Assembly (NCBI GenBank): GCA_907163375.1
Contig: CAJQUW010012670.1
Span: forward strand, 106,001-170,000
Direction of reading: 5' to 3'
DNA: 64,000 bases
DNA from: Prostheceraeus crozeri
Lineage: Eukaryota > Platyhelminthes > Polycladida > Euryleptidae
Shown: piece after piece, positions 9,890 to 19,541 of the stretch
How the letters are laid out: each line of letters begins with the position of its first letter
Position numbering within the stretch: the stretch's first letter is position 1
Notes under the pieces: model-generated
What the model was told of the DNA's origin: nothing
Seen by the model: the letters and a program-made list of their open reading frames with translations, nothing else
Database searches by the model: none
Program-made: the position numbers and the translations under genes

Positions 9890-10255
9890 ATGGTGAAACG
9901 TAAAATCACGAAACGTAAAAGTCAAAAGTCTTCAAAGTTTTCTTCAGCCATTCAAGCTCTCCGACGAATGAAAGCAAATCAGCGATACAATGCTATACGA
10001 CATGCCAACGATAAATTCATTATTGAAATTATTTCTCATGTCAGAAAGTTGAGGACGAAGAAATTAGCGCCAAAACAACGAAAGTTACTTAAACGATATG
10101 CCACAAAATTGCGTTTCATCTCCAATCCTAAAGTCACCCTTCAAAGAAAGAGGAAAACTCTAACACAAAAGGGCGGTTTCCTTTCAGCAATACTTCCAAT
10201 GATAGCTCCTGCCGTGGGCAACCTATTGGGTAATATCTTTGGCTCTAAGCGTTAA
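9890..10255 (+). CDS. Basic structural peptide with hydrophobic tail (adenovirus core-like)
   Basis: 121 residues, strongly Lys/Arg-rich (MVKRKITKRKSQKSSK...), ending in an amphipathic/hydrophobic tail GGFLSAILPMIAPAVGNLLG. This pattern, a basic DNA-binding body plus a Gly/Leu/Ile/Pro tail, recurs in small virion proteins of Polintons and adintoviruses and is like adenoviral core or membrane-lytic peptides. A role in condensing DNA or breaching membranes is inferred. It lies directly upstream of the packaging ATPase in the morphogenesis cluster. Confidence 0.6.
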   Translation: MVKRKITKRKSQKSSKFSSAIQALRRMKANQRYNAIRHANDKFIIEIISHVRKLRTKKLAPKQRKLLKRYATKLRFISNPKVTLQRKRKTLTQKGGFLSAILPMIAPAVGNLLGNIFGSKR

Positions 10256-10286
10256 TTATGCAAATGTTGAATCTCAAAGTAATAAA

Positions 10287-10905
10287 ATGGATTTCAGACT
10301 TCAATGTGATAAAGTTCTGACTGTATCAGGTTCATCTCATGCAGGTAAAACTGTTTTCACGCTGAATTTATTGGATAAAGGAAAGGGAGTTGTTTAAGGA
10401 ACCTATCAATCGAGTGATTTGGTGTTATGGTATTTATCAACCGTCGCTGTTTCAGGAATTGCAAAGTCGCAACTTTATTCGACATGAAGGAATTATTGCA
10501 GTGGATAAACTTCAGTCTAATGATGTTGTTGTATTGGATGATTTATTAAAAGAAAGTAAGAATTCAAAAGATGTTACAGATATGTTCACTCGCGCAGCAC
10601 ATCATAAAAGGTGTTTTATCATCTATATCACACAAAATTTGTTTCCTGATGGAAAAGAAGCTCGTACACGAAACCTGAATACACACTATTATGCTATTTT
10701 CAAGAATCCGCGAGATAAAAGTCAATTTGAAATTTTAGCGCGACAAGTTGCACCCAGAGGATCAAAAGCCTTAATTGAAATTTTTCAAGCAGCTACTGAA
10801 AAACCATACGGTTACTTATTCATTGACTTTACGCAAGAGTGTCCGGAAGAATTTAGATTTCGAAGTGATATTTTGAAAACTCCCATGATTATCTACAAAC
10901 TATGA
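10287..10905 (+). pseudogene. Polinton packaging ATPase (A32/FtsK-HerA-like), broken
   Basis: Genome-packaging ATPase of the Polinton. The N-terminal part holds a Walker A loop (SGSSHAGKT) and the central part a Walker B (DVVVLDDLL) followed by a sensor-like region with IIYITQNLF. Overall length (~205 residues) fits the family. The ATPase would pump DNA into capsids built from the neighbouring capsid proteins. The gene begins at the ATG 10287 just after the basic peptide and its end overlaps the next start (10902) by a few bases. It looks interrupted and is treated as a fossil. Confidence 0.85.
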
Positions 10906-11594
10906 GTTCTTATTCTCGCATGATTGTTATTCCTCAGGATGAATATGTACAATTGACTGCCATGCAGCAAGTAAAGCAACCTCTTGCAAATCAAATGTAT
11001 AGGAAAGAAATAGATTATCAGCAAAATGTTCACATCAAAGATCCACATCGTGCTGTATTATTACAATCGGAAACTGTTGAGCAATTGAAAAACTTGAAGA
11101 ATAAGATGCGTGACTCTGTATCGACTGCTACACCTTTAGCATCTCGCGCACATGCCATATCTCTTTTCAACAGTATTGAACCCCATCTCAATGTAAATGA
11201 TAGAGGAGAAATCATTACAGATGAAAATAAAGTGATTGATGCTTCACGTTATGAAGACTTGATTCAGTATGCGACACGTAGAAAGCGCCGTCAGGGCTAT
11301 GTTCCACCTGGTTGGTCATACTTTCTTAAACTATTGAAAAAGCATAATGTGCCAAAATTTGCTTTGAATAATGAGACATTGAAAGAACTTGATTCAACAG
11401 TGGCTACTGCTCCAATGCTTCAGACAATGAAAATGCCAACAAATTGGTTTAAGACGTCACCTGCTACATCCCCTCCCACACTCACTAAGCAAACAAGAGG
11501 AAGAACTCGACGTAGATCTACGCCACCACTAAAACTAGTAAAAGGTAAACGTAAAACAGCTCCTCCCAGGAAATACATGTTCTCAGACTATTAA
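10902..11594 (+). CDS. Polinton conserved protein of unknown function downstream of the ATPase
   Basis: 230 residues. The central region (RDSVSTATPLASRAHAISLF, then YVPPGWSYFLKLLKKHNVP) is of a kind I associate with the protein following the ATPase in other Polintons. The C-terminus is basic and proline-rich (RGRTRRRSTPP, KGKRKTAPPRKY). No enzymatic motif. Probably a virion or assembly protein, because it is packed into the morphogenesis cluster: it overlaps the ATPase end by four bases and is followed two bases later by the Cys-rich gene. Confidence 0.6.
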   Translation: MSSYSRMIVIPQDEYVQLTAMQQVKQPLANQMYRKEIDYQQNVHIKDPHRAVLLQSETVEQLKNLKNKMRDSVSTATPLASRAHAISLFNSIEPHLNVNDRGEIITDENKVIDASRYEDLIQYATRRKRRQGYVPPGWSYFLKLLKKHNVPKFALNNETLKELDSTVATAPMLQTMKMPTNWFKTSPATSPPTLTKQTRGRTRRRSTPPLKLVKGKRKTAPPRKYMFSDY

Positions 11595-11595
11595 T

Positions 11596-11811
11596 ATGAA
11601 GCAGATGTGTTGCTTGCCATGTAATGAGCCGCCAGAGGTGAATGTCGTTGTCACTTGCACTTGCTGCGCCAGCTCTCACAATGAAACCCCTAAGCAATGT
11701 GAACACGATCGCAAAACCGCTAAAGCTAAATGCTGCAGTTGTTGTAAATGTAGAAAGGTAAGAAAACAAAAAGATGAGAAGGAGAAAAAAGAGTCAGTCG
11801 TCATCGACTGA
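11596..11811 (+). CDS. Small cysteine-rich Polinton protein
   Basis: 71 residues with many Cys pairs (CCLPCN, CTCCASS, CCSCCKCRK) and a charged tail (KQKDEKEKKES). It probably binds zinc or forms disulphides; function unknown. It overlaps the integrase start (11774), suggesting a compact polycistronic-like arrangement. Confidence 0.5.
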   Translation: MKQMCCLPCNEPPEVNVVVTCTCCASSHNETPKQCEHDRKTAKAKCCSCCKCRKVRKQKDEKEKKESVVID

Positions 11812-12868
11812 ACGTTTGAAGTCAATCTATTATGATGTAAAACATCCGGCAGGATTTGCATCGATTAAGAAATTATCAAAAGCGAGTGGTCTTCCACAAT
11901 CACAAGTGAAACGATGGTTAAAGGGTCAGGCTACCTATACACTCCACAAACAAGCGAAAAAGAAGTACCGCACCCGCCATTATATTGTTCATGACATCGA
12001 TGAACAGTGGCAAGCAGATTTGTGTGATGTCGCCTCCATTTCAAAACATAACTCGGGCAATAATTTTATTTTAACCGTCATTGATATTTTCTCGCGTTAT
12101 GCGTGGGCTCAACCTTTAAAAACTAAAGAAGGGAAAGGAGTAGCAAAAGCATTCCAAACAATTTTTCGAGAAGGTCGCATTCCAAAAAGAATTCAGAGTG
12201 ATCAAGGAAAAGAGTTTGAAAATCAGCATGTGAGAAGATTATTTGAGAGGCATGACATTGAGTTGTTTAGTGTAAAGAGTGCTTATAAAGCTGCACTCGT
12301 TGAACGTTTTAATCGCACATTAAAAAATCGCTTGTGGCGACATTTTACTGCGAACTTGTCACAAAATTGGACAAAGGTTCTACAAGATACACTCCATGCC
12401 TACAATCACTCTATCCATCGTTCTATTGGACTCAGACCAGTAGATGTAAATGCTGACAATGTAGATAAAGATAAAGTGCGCGAATCATTCCAGCGTAAAC
12501 GCACTCATGTGAAAAGTGATGTGAAAATTGGTGATAAAGTTCGTATCTCAAAAGTGAAAAGTGTTTTTGCTAAAGGGTACCTTCCGAATTGGACAGAGGA
12601 GGTATTTACAGTATCAAGGATTAATCAAAAAGACTCTCCGACCACCTACAAGTTGAAAGATTACGATAATGAAGAAATTGAGGGTAGCTTTTACCGCGAT
12701 GAGATTGAAGTAGTCACTGAAAGTGAAACATATTTGGTAGAGAAAATCATTCGATGTAAAAAACGGCAAGGTGAAGAATGGTGTCTTGTTAAATGGACTG
12801 GTTATCCTTCAAGTATGAACTCTTGGATGCGTCGTGCCGACATCTTTCATCTAAGTGATCGACAGTGA
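11774..12868 (+). CDS. Polinton integrase (rve) with C-terminal chromodomain
   Basis: 364-residue retroviral-type integrase that inserts the Polinton and generates the 6-bp duplication. After an N-terminal helix-turn-helix region (KLSKASGLPQSQVKRWL), the catalytic core shows the DDE triad at about D82 (QADLCDV), D143 (QSDQGKEF) and E177 (ALVERFNRT). An SH3-like segment follows (KIGDKVRISKVKSVFAKGY). Residues ~319-360 form a chromodomain (YLVEKIIRCKK...WCLVKWTGYP...SW), which may target integration to particular chromatin marks. Length is normal for Polintons and the frame is open throughout. Confidence 0.95.
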   Translation: MRRRKKSQSSSTERLKSIYYDVKHPAGFASIKKLSKASGLPQSQVKRWLKGQATYTLHKQAKKKYRTRHYIVHDIDEQWQADLCDVASISKHNSGNNFILTVIDIFSRYAWAQPLKTKEGKGVAKAFQTIFREGRIPKRIQSDQGKEFENQHVRRLFERHDIELFSVKSAYKAALVERFNRTLKNRLWRHFTANLSQNWTKVLQDTLHAYNHSIHRSIGLRPVDVNADNVDKDKVRESFQRKRTHVKSDVKIGDKVRISKVKSVFAKGYLPNWTEEVFTVSRINQKDSPTTYKLKDYDNEEIEGSFYRDEIEVVTESETYLVEKIIRCKKRQGEEWCLVKWTGYPSSMNSWMRRADIFHLSDRQ

Positions 12869-12909
12869 TTCATACAAAGTTGTAACTAACAATGTTTAGG
12901 GTTTGAGCT

Positions 12910-13365
12910 ATGAATCCAACTGCCTCATTTTATTCACGACCCTCCTATGTAAGTGGTGGAGGACAAATTTACATCGGCGCTCGCCGCCAACGTGGAGGTA
13001 GCATACTTGGTGCACTGAAATCTGTTGTAGCACCTGTCATATCCAATGTCGGAAGATCTTTAAAACGAAATGTTTTAAGTAATGCCGTTGGCTTTGTTGG
13101 TGATGTTGCTAGTGATCTTTACAGAGGTAGAAGTTTTAAGAGCAGTTTGTTGAATCGTGGGAAAGAACGCGGTATAAAAACATTGAAGCAGACCTTTGCT
13201 GGTGTTACTCAAGGAAAGAAATCACCTAAACGAATGAATAAAGGAAGGAGGAAACATCGCGGAGCTGGTAAGGTGCGATCTTCGGTCAAAAGGCATTCAC
13301 GCAAACGTCGCAGAGGCTCTAATCATTCATCAGGCGCTAAACGACGACGCTGCCATAACTTCTAA
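12910..13365 (+). CDS. Basic virion core-like protein (pVI/pX-like)
   Basis: 151 residues, very basic C-terminus (KRHSRKRRRGS, KRRRCHNF). The middle has an amphipathic Gly/Ala/Val-rich helix set (GGSILGALKSVVAPVISNVG) followed by SNAVGFVGDVASDLYRG. This layout recalls the small core or membrane-interacting proteins of adenoviruses and Polintons. It ends two bases before the major capsid start, so it belongs to the capsid cluster. Assignment is by composition and position rather than clear homology. Confidence 0.6.
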   Translation: MNPTASFYSRPSYVSGGGQIYIGARRQRGGSILGALKSVVAPVISNVGRSLKRNVLSNAVGFVGDVASDLYRGRSFKSSLLNRGKERGIKTLKQTFAGVTQGKKSPKRMNKGRRKHRGAGKVRSSVKRHSRKRRRGSNHSSGAKRRRCHNF

Positions 13366-13367
13366 TC

Positions 13368-14646
13368 ATGGAGTGTAAAACTTCCGGTTTTTGTTTGTTT
13401 GATCAACAAGCCATACAGACAGATATTCTTAGTTCAAGTATTGTAGATTATCATCCTCGAACAGCTGAGAATGCTGGCCCCATTGAATTTGTTATTCCTG
13501 GTGGTAGTGATGACTACATAGATTTGAGTTATGCGATGGTTGATTTGAGGTTTAGAATTCAGCAAGCAGATGGAACTGCTATTGACGATGCACATAAAGT
13601 TGGACTGAACAATTTACCATTGACTACATTACTTCGTGATGTTTCTCTAACGATTGGAGAGCAGCAGGTGGAAGGTGGTCAAAGCGATTATCCCTATAAA
13701 TCATTTTTCAATCATGTATCACAGTTTCATCCAGCAGCACAAAAAAGTCATATGGAAGCCATGGGATGGTATAGAGATGAAGCAGGAAAATTTGATGTTG
13801 AAACAAACAGTGGCTTTGTAAAGCGATCTGCTATGATTAAAGATAGTAGAGTATGTCAGCTATATGGTCCGCTGAATTTAGACTTCTTTAGACAGTCAAA
13901 GTTTTTACTCTGTAATACCAGCATGCGACTCAAGCTGACATTGAATAAGCCTGAATTTGCGCTGAATGCATTTGCTAAAGTTGACAATTTTAGAATTCAT
14001 GTGGAAGATATTGCCCTTTACATTCGTCGAGTAGTACCGAATCCAAGTGTCATTAGAGGACATGCTGAAGGTCTTAACCGCCAAAATGCCATTTACCCCG
14101 TTCAGCATACAAAGCTTCTCACCTTTACAATTCCGAAAGATCAAAAGAGTTTCATGAAAGATGGCCTCTTTCCATCGGAAGCACCGAAGCTCCTTCATGG
14201 TGGCAATGGTTGAAAATGATGCATTTAATGGTAATATAAAGAAGAATCCTTTCAATTTTAAACACAATCAGTTAAGTGAAATTGCTTTACGTGTAAATGG
14301 TGTGAGTCATCCTGGTCCACCCTACAAACCAGATTTTGCTGCGGATCAATTTATGCGCAGTTATGTTGATTTTATGGATGTCTTTGGCTTTTATAATACG
14401 GATGACACCAACGGACTCACTATGAAAGAGTTTAAGAGTGGATATACTATTTATGCATTTGATTTGACTGCTGACAGCGATATTAGTGCCCCCTATCGTC
14501 AAGCGAACGTGCCTCATAATATTCGTTTGGATTTGACGTTCAAAAGAACACTACCTGAGACGATCAATGTATTAATTTATGCAGTCTTCGATTCAAATAT
14601 TGAAATTACAAAGTATCGTGACGTGATTCTTCAGTATAATCGTTAA
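13368..14646 (+). pseudogene. Polinton major capsid protein (double jelly-roll), broken
   Basis: Major capsid protein region of about 425 codons. The N-terminus (YHPRTAENAGPIEFVIPG; YIDLSYAMVDLRFRI) and C-terminus (LPETINVLIYAVFDSNIEI) match the double jelly-roll hexon-like proteins that Polintons and adintoviruses share and that are often mis-annotated as host 'F54H12.2-like' proteins. Trimers of this protein would form the hexagonal capsomers. It lies between the core-like protein and the maturation protease. The reading frame is interrupted, so this copy is a fossil. Confidence 0.88.
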
Positions 14647-15080
14647 TGAGTTGGTTGACTGCTGACGATATTAAGAGTAAAGTGCAGCGTAATGCAGACG
14701 AAGCGACGTTGAAAGCTTTCGATAATGTCTATTCACTCGATACCTTACCACCTGCAGTAAATCACTATCCCATCTTTATTGTGCTAAACACTCATTCGCA
14801 GAATTTAGGCGGAGAGCATTGGAAAGCGATCTTTATTGGAGAAGACCGACGTGGTGAACTATTTGACTCTCTTGCTCAACCTCCAAATATACCAACACAA
14901 CAGTGGTTGAGAAAACATACGCGTCAATATCAGCGAAATGAACGCATACTACAACATCCACTTTCATCAACGTGTGGTGCTTTTGTACTGTACTTCATCT
15001 TAAAACGTTTACATGTATCTCGATTTGTATCTGTTATTCAAAACTTTTCATGTAATCCATCCTCTAATAAAAAAAAATGA
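14646..15080 (+). CDS. Adenain-like capsid maturation cysteine protease
   Basis: 144 residues. The catalytic triad can be read as His58 (GEHWKAIFI), an acidic residue in GELFDSLA (Glu71/Asp74) and Cys110 (LSSTCGAFVLYF), with Gln103 as oxyanion helper. This is the order and spacing of adenovirus protease and Ulp1-type (C5/C48) enzymes. It would cleave capsid precursor proteins. It starts on the last base of the capsid region, consistent with the usual Polinton order. Slightly shorter than adenain (~200), as Polinton versions often are. Confidence 0.88.
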   Translation: MSWLTADDIKSKVQRNADEATLKAFDNVYSLDTLPPAVNHYPIFIVLNTHSQNLGGEHWKAIFIGEDRRGELFDSLAQPPNIPTQQWLRKHTRQYQRNERILQHPLSSTCGAFVLYFILKRLHVSRFVSVIQNFSCNPSSNKKK

Positions 15081-15135
15081 TTTGTAAGTTCTATCATGAT
15101 TTGAAATAAAAACATCATGTTGGAAAAATTGTTTT

Positions 15136-15681
15136 TTATTTTACAATCCGCTGGGTACGTACATACTCGATGAGATAGTCTAGGATCACATTTGCTTGTA
15201 CATGAGATTTTAATCCAGTAATGATCACTTTACTATTATGAAAGATTGCCACATGCACAGGTAACCAACAACTAATAAGAGCTGCAGGAAAAAGTTCGGG
15301 TTCATAACACAAATTATAACTGCTGGTACGAATCTTCAAAAATGATACACTTTCACTCAATTGAGTAGAGATCACCATATTGTCCACAGTCAGATTCGAC
15401 ATCACACACCTCTCCCTCTTCCATATCCGACGTAGTAGTCTTTGTAGCTCTAAGTGCATTGACTGCGCCGATGAATGAGAAAGGGCGCCGAGAATCTGTA
15501 CAGTCTCATTTGGGAAGAGTTGAAGATTCCGTGAATTGTTCATCTTCACCACTAACATTTGAGGTCGGCCCGGGTAATACTTGCTGTTTGGAAGGTGATG
15601 GTGTAATATTGTGAGATCGATTTTGGTGTAGAGTCTGAAGCGACGGAGAATGTTGACGATGGTGTAGCGATGGCGCTTCAT
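15136..15681 (-). CDS. TBP-like (TATA-binding protein core) gene in the Polinton
   Basis: 181 residues from the ATG at 15681, the size of a TBP core. The two-fold repeat is visible by eye. In repeat 1, KIDLTILHHHLPNSKYYPGR corresponds to TBP '[20 protein letters not shown]', and LFPNETVQILGALS to 'IFSSGKMVCTGAKS'. In repeat 2, NLTVDNMVIS corresponds to 'DFKIQNMVGS', YEPELFPA to 'YEPELFPG', and VAIFHNSKVIITGLKS to 'LLIFVSGKVVLTGAKV'. The DNA-kinking Phe-bearing motifs of repeat 2 (ELFP, IFHNSK) are kept. It would bind TATA elements, several of which precede Polinton genes. It overlaps the start of the upstream PC4-like gene on the same strand and converges with the protease gene. The frame is open. 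Confidence 0.78.
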   Translation of the reverse strand: MKRHRYTIVNILRRFRLYTKIDLTILHHHLPNSKYYPGRPQMLVVKMNNSRNLQLFPNETVQILGALSHSSAQSMHLELQRLLRRIWKRERCVMSNLTVDNMVISTQLSESVSFLKIRTSSYNLCYEPELFPAALISCWLPVHVAIFHNSKVIITGLKSHVQANVILDYLIEYVRTQRIVK

Positions 15682-16003
15682 GATAAAAGAATGAGTAAAT
15701 TGAGCGATGTACCTTCCTTTTATACTTCTCCCAACTACCTTGATGAAATGTGAAGTTAGTATGAAGTTGGGAATGATAGAGTTGAATTCGCCGATTGCTG
15801 ACGCGCAGCCAGATGCGATTTCCAATACGTGAATGTCTTTTCATATAGAAGTATTTCAAATCCGTCATGATATGATGTATAGATTGAAAATGACGATAAG
15901 ATAAAGCAAACTCTCTTCTCACATTTCCAGTTGAATCTTTGAAATAGACGTTTCGATCATGATCCGTTTCAATACGTTGTAGGGAATCTAATTTCCAACT
16001 CAT
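15506..16003 (-). CDS. Putative PC4-like small protein upstream of the TBP-like gene
   Basis: 165 residues. Residues 1-50 (WKLDSLQRIE, NVYFKDS, REFALSYRHFQSIHHIM) suggest three strands and a helix, the order seen in the PC4/p15 ssDNA-binding coactivator ('...GISLNPEQWSQLKEQI'). A second half repeats the pattern (GNRIWLRV, RIQLYHSQ, FTFHQGSWEKYKRKVHRSI). The C-terminal third is Ser/His/Pro-rich, probably disordered, and overlaps the TBP-like frame, so the true end is uncertain. PC4 works with TBP/TFIID in animals, which would fit the neighbour, but the fold assignment is from pattern only. A Polinton-specific protein of unknown function is the alternative. Confidence 0.45.
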   Translation of the reverse strand: MSWKLDSLQRIETDHDRNVYFKDSTGNVRREFALSYRHFQSIHHIMTDLKYFYMKRHSRIGNRIWLRVSNRRIQLYHSQLHTNFTFHQGSWEKYKRKVHRSIYSFFYHEAPSLHHRQHSPSLQTLHQNRSHNITPSPSKQQVLPGPTSNVSGEDEQFTESSTLPK

Positions 16004-16036
16004 GGTGCGTGGTAGTCATGTCTTATTAAGATTTGC

Positions 16037-16382
16037 ATAGTAGGGCGATGAACTCACGACGAATAAATGTCATGATGGAGCGATGTATGTATCTTCTATA
16101 CTTCTCCCAATTGTATTTGCGAAATGAGAAACAGTTTGCGGAATGAGAATGGCAGATTTGAATTTCATTTCTGTAATGTTGAAGCCAAACTTGATCACCC
16201 AAGGAGATGAATCTTAATGTTTAAAAATATTCCAAATCCCTCATGATATCATTGAGGTTGACAAATTGTCGCCATGTTAATGTAATACCTCTTGATGAAT
16301 GACCATGAGAATTTTTGAAATGTACGTTTCCATTACGATCAACTCTGATATATTGTAGAGAGTCCAAAATCCAAGTCTTCAT
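16037..16382 (-). pseudogene. Related copy of the PC4-like gene
   Basis: From the ATG at 16382 the minus strand reads MKTWILDSLQYIRVDRNGNV, closely parallel to the start of the gene at 16003 (WKLDSLQRIETDHDRNV). The downstream half is also shared (LGDQVWLQ ... NWEKYRRYIHRSI). The two are tandem paralogues in the same direction. This copy looks degraded. Because it opens just 36 bp from the start of the plus-strand structural gene at 16418, the gap between them probably holds a divergent promoter. Confidence 0.5.
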
Positions 16383-16417
16383 GATGTTATGCAAAGCCGC
16401 AGATCAGCAATATCAAA

Positions 16418-19362
16418 ATGTCGTTTTATCATATTTTGCTTAGCAATGCGGCTACAAAGAGATTTGCTAGTAATCGAGCCGCACTCTTTTCTACTCCCAT
16501 TGATCATACACAACAGCTAAATGGAAATTGGGAAGTGGGTGTCACTCAACTTGTTTATAGCAACTGTGTCTATACTTTTGATCATGAGGTGATGACTATT
16601 AATATGAGACGCACAGCTGCTTACCAATGTGAAAAGGGCTGCCGAGTATACATTCCACAGTGGCCAAAGAAAGATCTCTTATCATGTAAAAAGTTTATAT
16701 ATGATTTCTTGAATAAAGCGTGTAAACATATTGTCCAATTTACTCCGCACAATGATGATCATAATTATGTACATCATGTAGTTAAGAAAGATTGGATTGT
16801 TGGTTTAAGTCCAAGTTTAAGAAATGATTTAGGTTACCTCGCTAGCGCCTTAACAAGCTATGATAATTTTAACGTTAATTACCACATAAGTGGTCATAAA
16901 CAGTTAATATATCGAGAGGAAGCTTATTATGTAGATCTTATTCCAAAAAATGAGAAGACGTTGGTGAAGAAGATTGTGATTAAGCCAAGAAAGACAAACA
17001 TGACTCCTGAAACATTATTGAAGAAATTTAATTATCTCCTTCGAGTTGATGGTAAACAAGTGGCAACATTGACTTATATCAAATCATCTAATCATATTGG
17101 AATAAGTAAATTAAATGATGATGATCTAGTATTAGTTTGTTCAAAAGATTTTCATCAGTTCTTACGACATCGTTCTGCAGCTGTTCATGGAAAATCTGAT
17201 ATGCAACATTTACCATGTGAAAGGCCAAATCAATTTGATACAGAATGGGCCGTATCTTTATACAGAAAGTGTGTAGAGCCTTTAGGTGGTATCTTACATG
17301 AAACAAGAGTGTTGATGCCTCGCATTATTACTTCGGTTAAATTGGTTGTAGATTATTTAAATGAAGTGATTAATGAGCAACATATTTCATTTTCTGAAAA
17401 AGAAGGTGTTTTGTCTCTCACTATAAGTGGAAAAGGTATTGAACTAATTATGGATAAAACTCTAATGGACATTTTGGGTTTTGATCAAAAAATCTTTAAA
17501 AGTGGTACTGTAACCAAAGCTAGTGCAGACATGTCACTATCGCGTCGTATTAACTATTTTCAGATATATTCCAATATTGGTGAAGATGTACGTGTGGGAG
17601 ATGTTGAAGCTCCACTGCTAGCAATGATACCATACCAGCCAAAAAGCTGCAGTATTTTATCTGAGCATACTTTCAAGAAAGTGCATTATACAAAGCTGAA
17701 ATCAAACTACATCCCACAAATTGATATTGCCATTTATGACGATGCTGGTGCGTTGATTCCTTTTCATAAAGATGCTGTGACAAGTATCACACTCCATTTC
17801 CGAATGCAAAAGTATGCTAATATATTTTCCAATGTGAATAATATGGAAAGTGAAAATAAGGACTCGTTTCTAATCTACTTGCCCAGTAATGCTTCTATGA
17901 ATAAATTTCCCAAAAATAAACCATCAGACTATCGAGTAGAATTAAATCGTCCACTACATTTAGAAGGTGAATGGGAGGTTGGCGTTTCTAGTATTTGCTA
18001 TGATAGCAATATTCAGAATGCGAATGATTTGGAAGAAATGATATTGACTCCTCACACCCATGATGGAATAACGATGAATAATGCATTTCAGCTCCCATAC
18101 AATTTAACATCAGATGGAAAGTGGAACTATGAATGGATTCAGATAAAATCAGATTCTTATGAACCATTTGGGAATGAGAAAATTATTAAGGCATTCAATA
18201 GTGGTAATACTTCCATCATGAAGAATAAAAATCAGAGAGCTTATGAGTTTACTATCTATCATTGGAGTGGGAGACAGTTCCTTCGCTTTCATTCTTTTAC
18301 TAAAGGTCTTACACTGAGGTTGGATAATGAATTCTATCCACATCTTGGTTTTGGTCATGGACTACATCTAACGTCAATTGCTACTGCAAATGTTAAAAAA
18401 GTTTATTCAAATCGAATCAACAAATTTCATAATAGATTTAAAATATCTGATGAAGATGTTGTAGAATGCGAAGAACGCATCATTTTGAAAAAGCGTGGTG
18501 TTCAACCTTTATCACTTATTGAGTTAGTAAAACGATGGGATGAGACTGTGGGTAAGAAGTATGGAGAGAAAATTATGGCAGACAAAAATAAGTTGGTTAT
18601 TCAGAAATATAATGACAAACTTACAGTTTATTTCTCTCCAACCTTGCGCCATTTTGTAAGACATTATACACCTATTATTGGAAGCGGTGTGGTGTATGCT
18701 TCTCATGAATATCACACTAAAGCTGATTCAGTTAATGATGAATGGTGGGTGGACATCTATGGTGATCGCATCAAGAAAATTTACCAGTCTTATGAAGAAT
18801 CTAAAGTTGCTATCAATATAATGCCGCGTCTATATCATACAGTTGAAAGCTTCATTCATGTAGTAAATCCTTATATACAACAGAAGTTGAAGCATGTGAT
18901 GAAAAGTAAATATGATGTAAAGACACACCACATTTCGTTTTCAATTGAAAATCAACGCGTTGTTCTGAAACTGGGTGATGACATTCAATGTCAATTGAGT
19001 AAAAATTTGAAAAAACTCTTTGGTTTTTCAATGCTACAAACTGTGTTTACTGCTGCGCATACGATTGGTATAGAAACACCAATGACACTTGATAAACATG
19101 AACAGCACCTTTACATTCAAAGTGATTTGATTCTACCTATTTCTGTTGGTGAGAAAAAGAATACATTTTACGCGATTTCATTCATGATAAAGACGCTTCA
19201 TATGGAATAGTCGAGAAGATGTTTGAATCTATTTTCTATCATCCCGTCGTCAAACAAACTATACCCTCTATTGCTATCAAAATTAACAATGGTTTACAAG
19301 AGTGCATCCATGTGAAAGATACTAAATCCCTCGTAACTTTAGTGTTTTGGAAAACAAAGTGA
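16418..19362 (+). CDS. Large Polinton structural protein with two tandem modules
   Basis: About 930-980 residues, two copies of one module. Module 1 starts at residue 1 (FYHILLSNAATKRF ... NGNWEVGVTQLVYS) and module 2 near residue 490 (FLIYLPSNASMNKFP ... EGEWEVGVSSICYD). The first module ends with a block (GDVEAPLL ... IDIAIYDDAGALIPF ... ITLHFRM). This 'SNAS...GEWEVG...TLHFR' protein family is frequent in invertebrate Polintons and is probably a minor capsid, penton or fibre component; the exact role is inferred. Doubling of the module in one polypeptide is notable. Mostly open, with signs of disruption near the end. Confidence 0.7.
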
Positions 19363-19541
19363 AGTCATTGTGATATGTTTATTTAAATAAAAATATGCGT
19401 ATGAAAAAGTCTTTTCACAGATATAGGGGGAATGAGCTGACTGTAGGCATATATTCACAAGGAAGAAACGATCTGATGCGATACATAAAACAAGCATGTA
19501 TATCTACAAAAAGCAACATCAAAATACTGAGTTAAAGTTGA
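19363..19541. other. Convergent intergenic gap
   Basis: Short AT-rich gap between the plus-strand structural gene and the minus-strand polymerase. AATAAA at about 19386 is a likely poly(A) signal for the structural gene. Confidence 0.4.
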
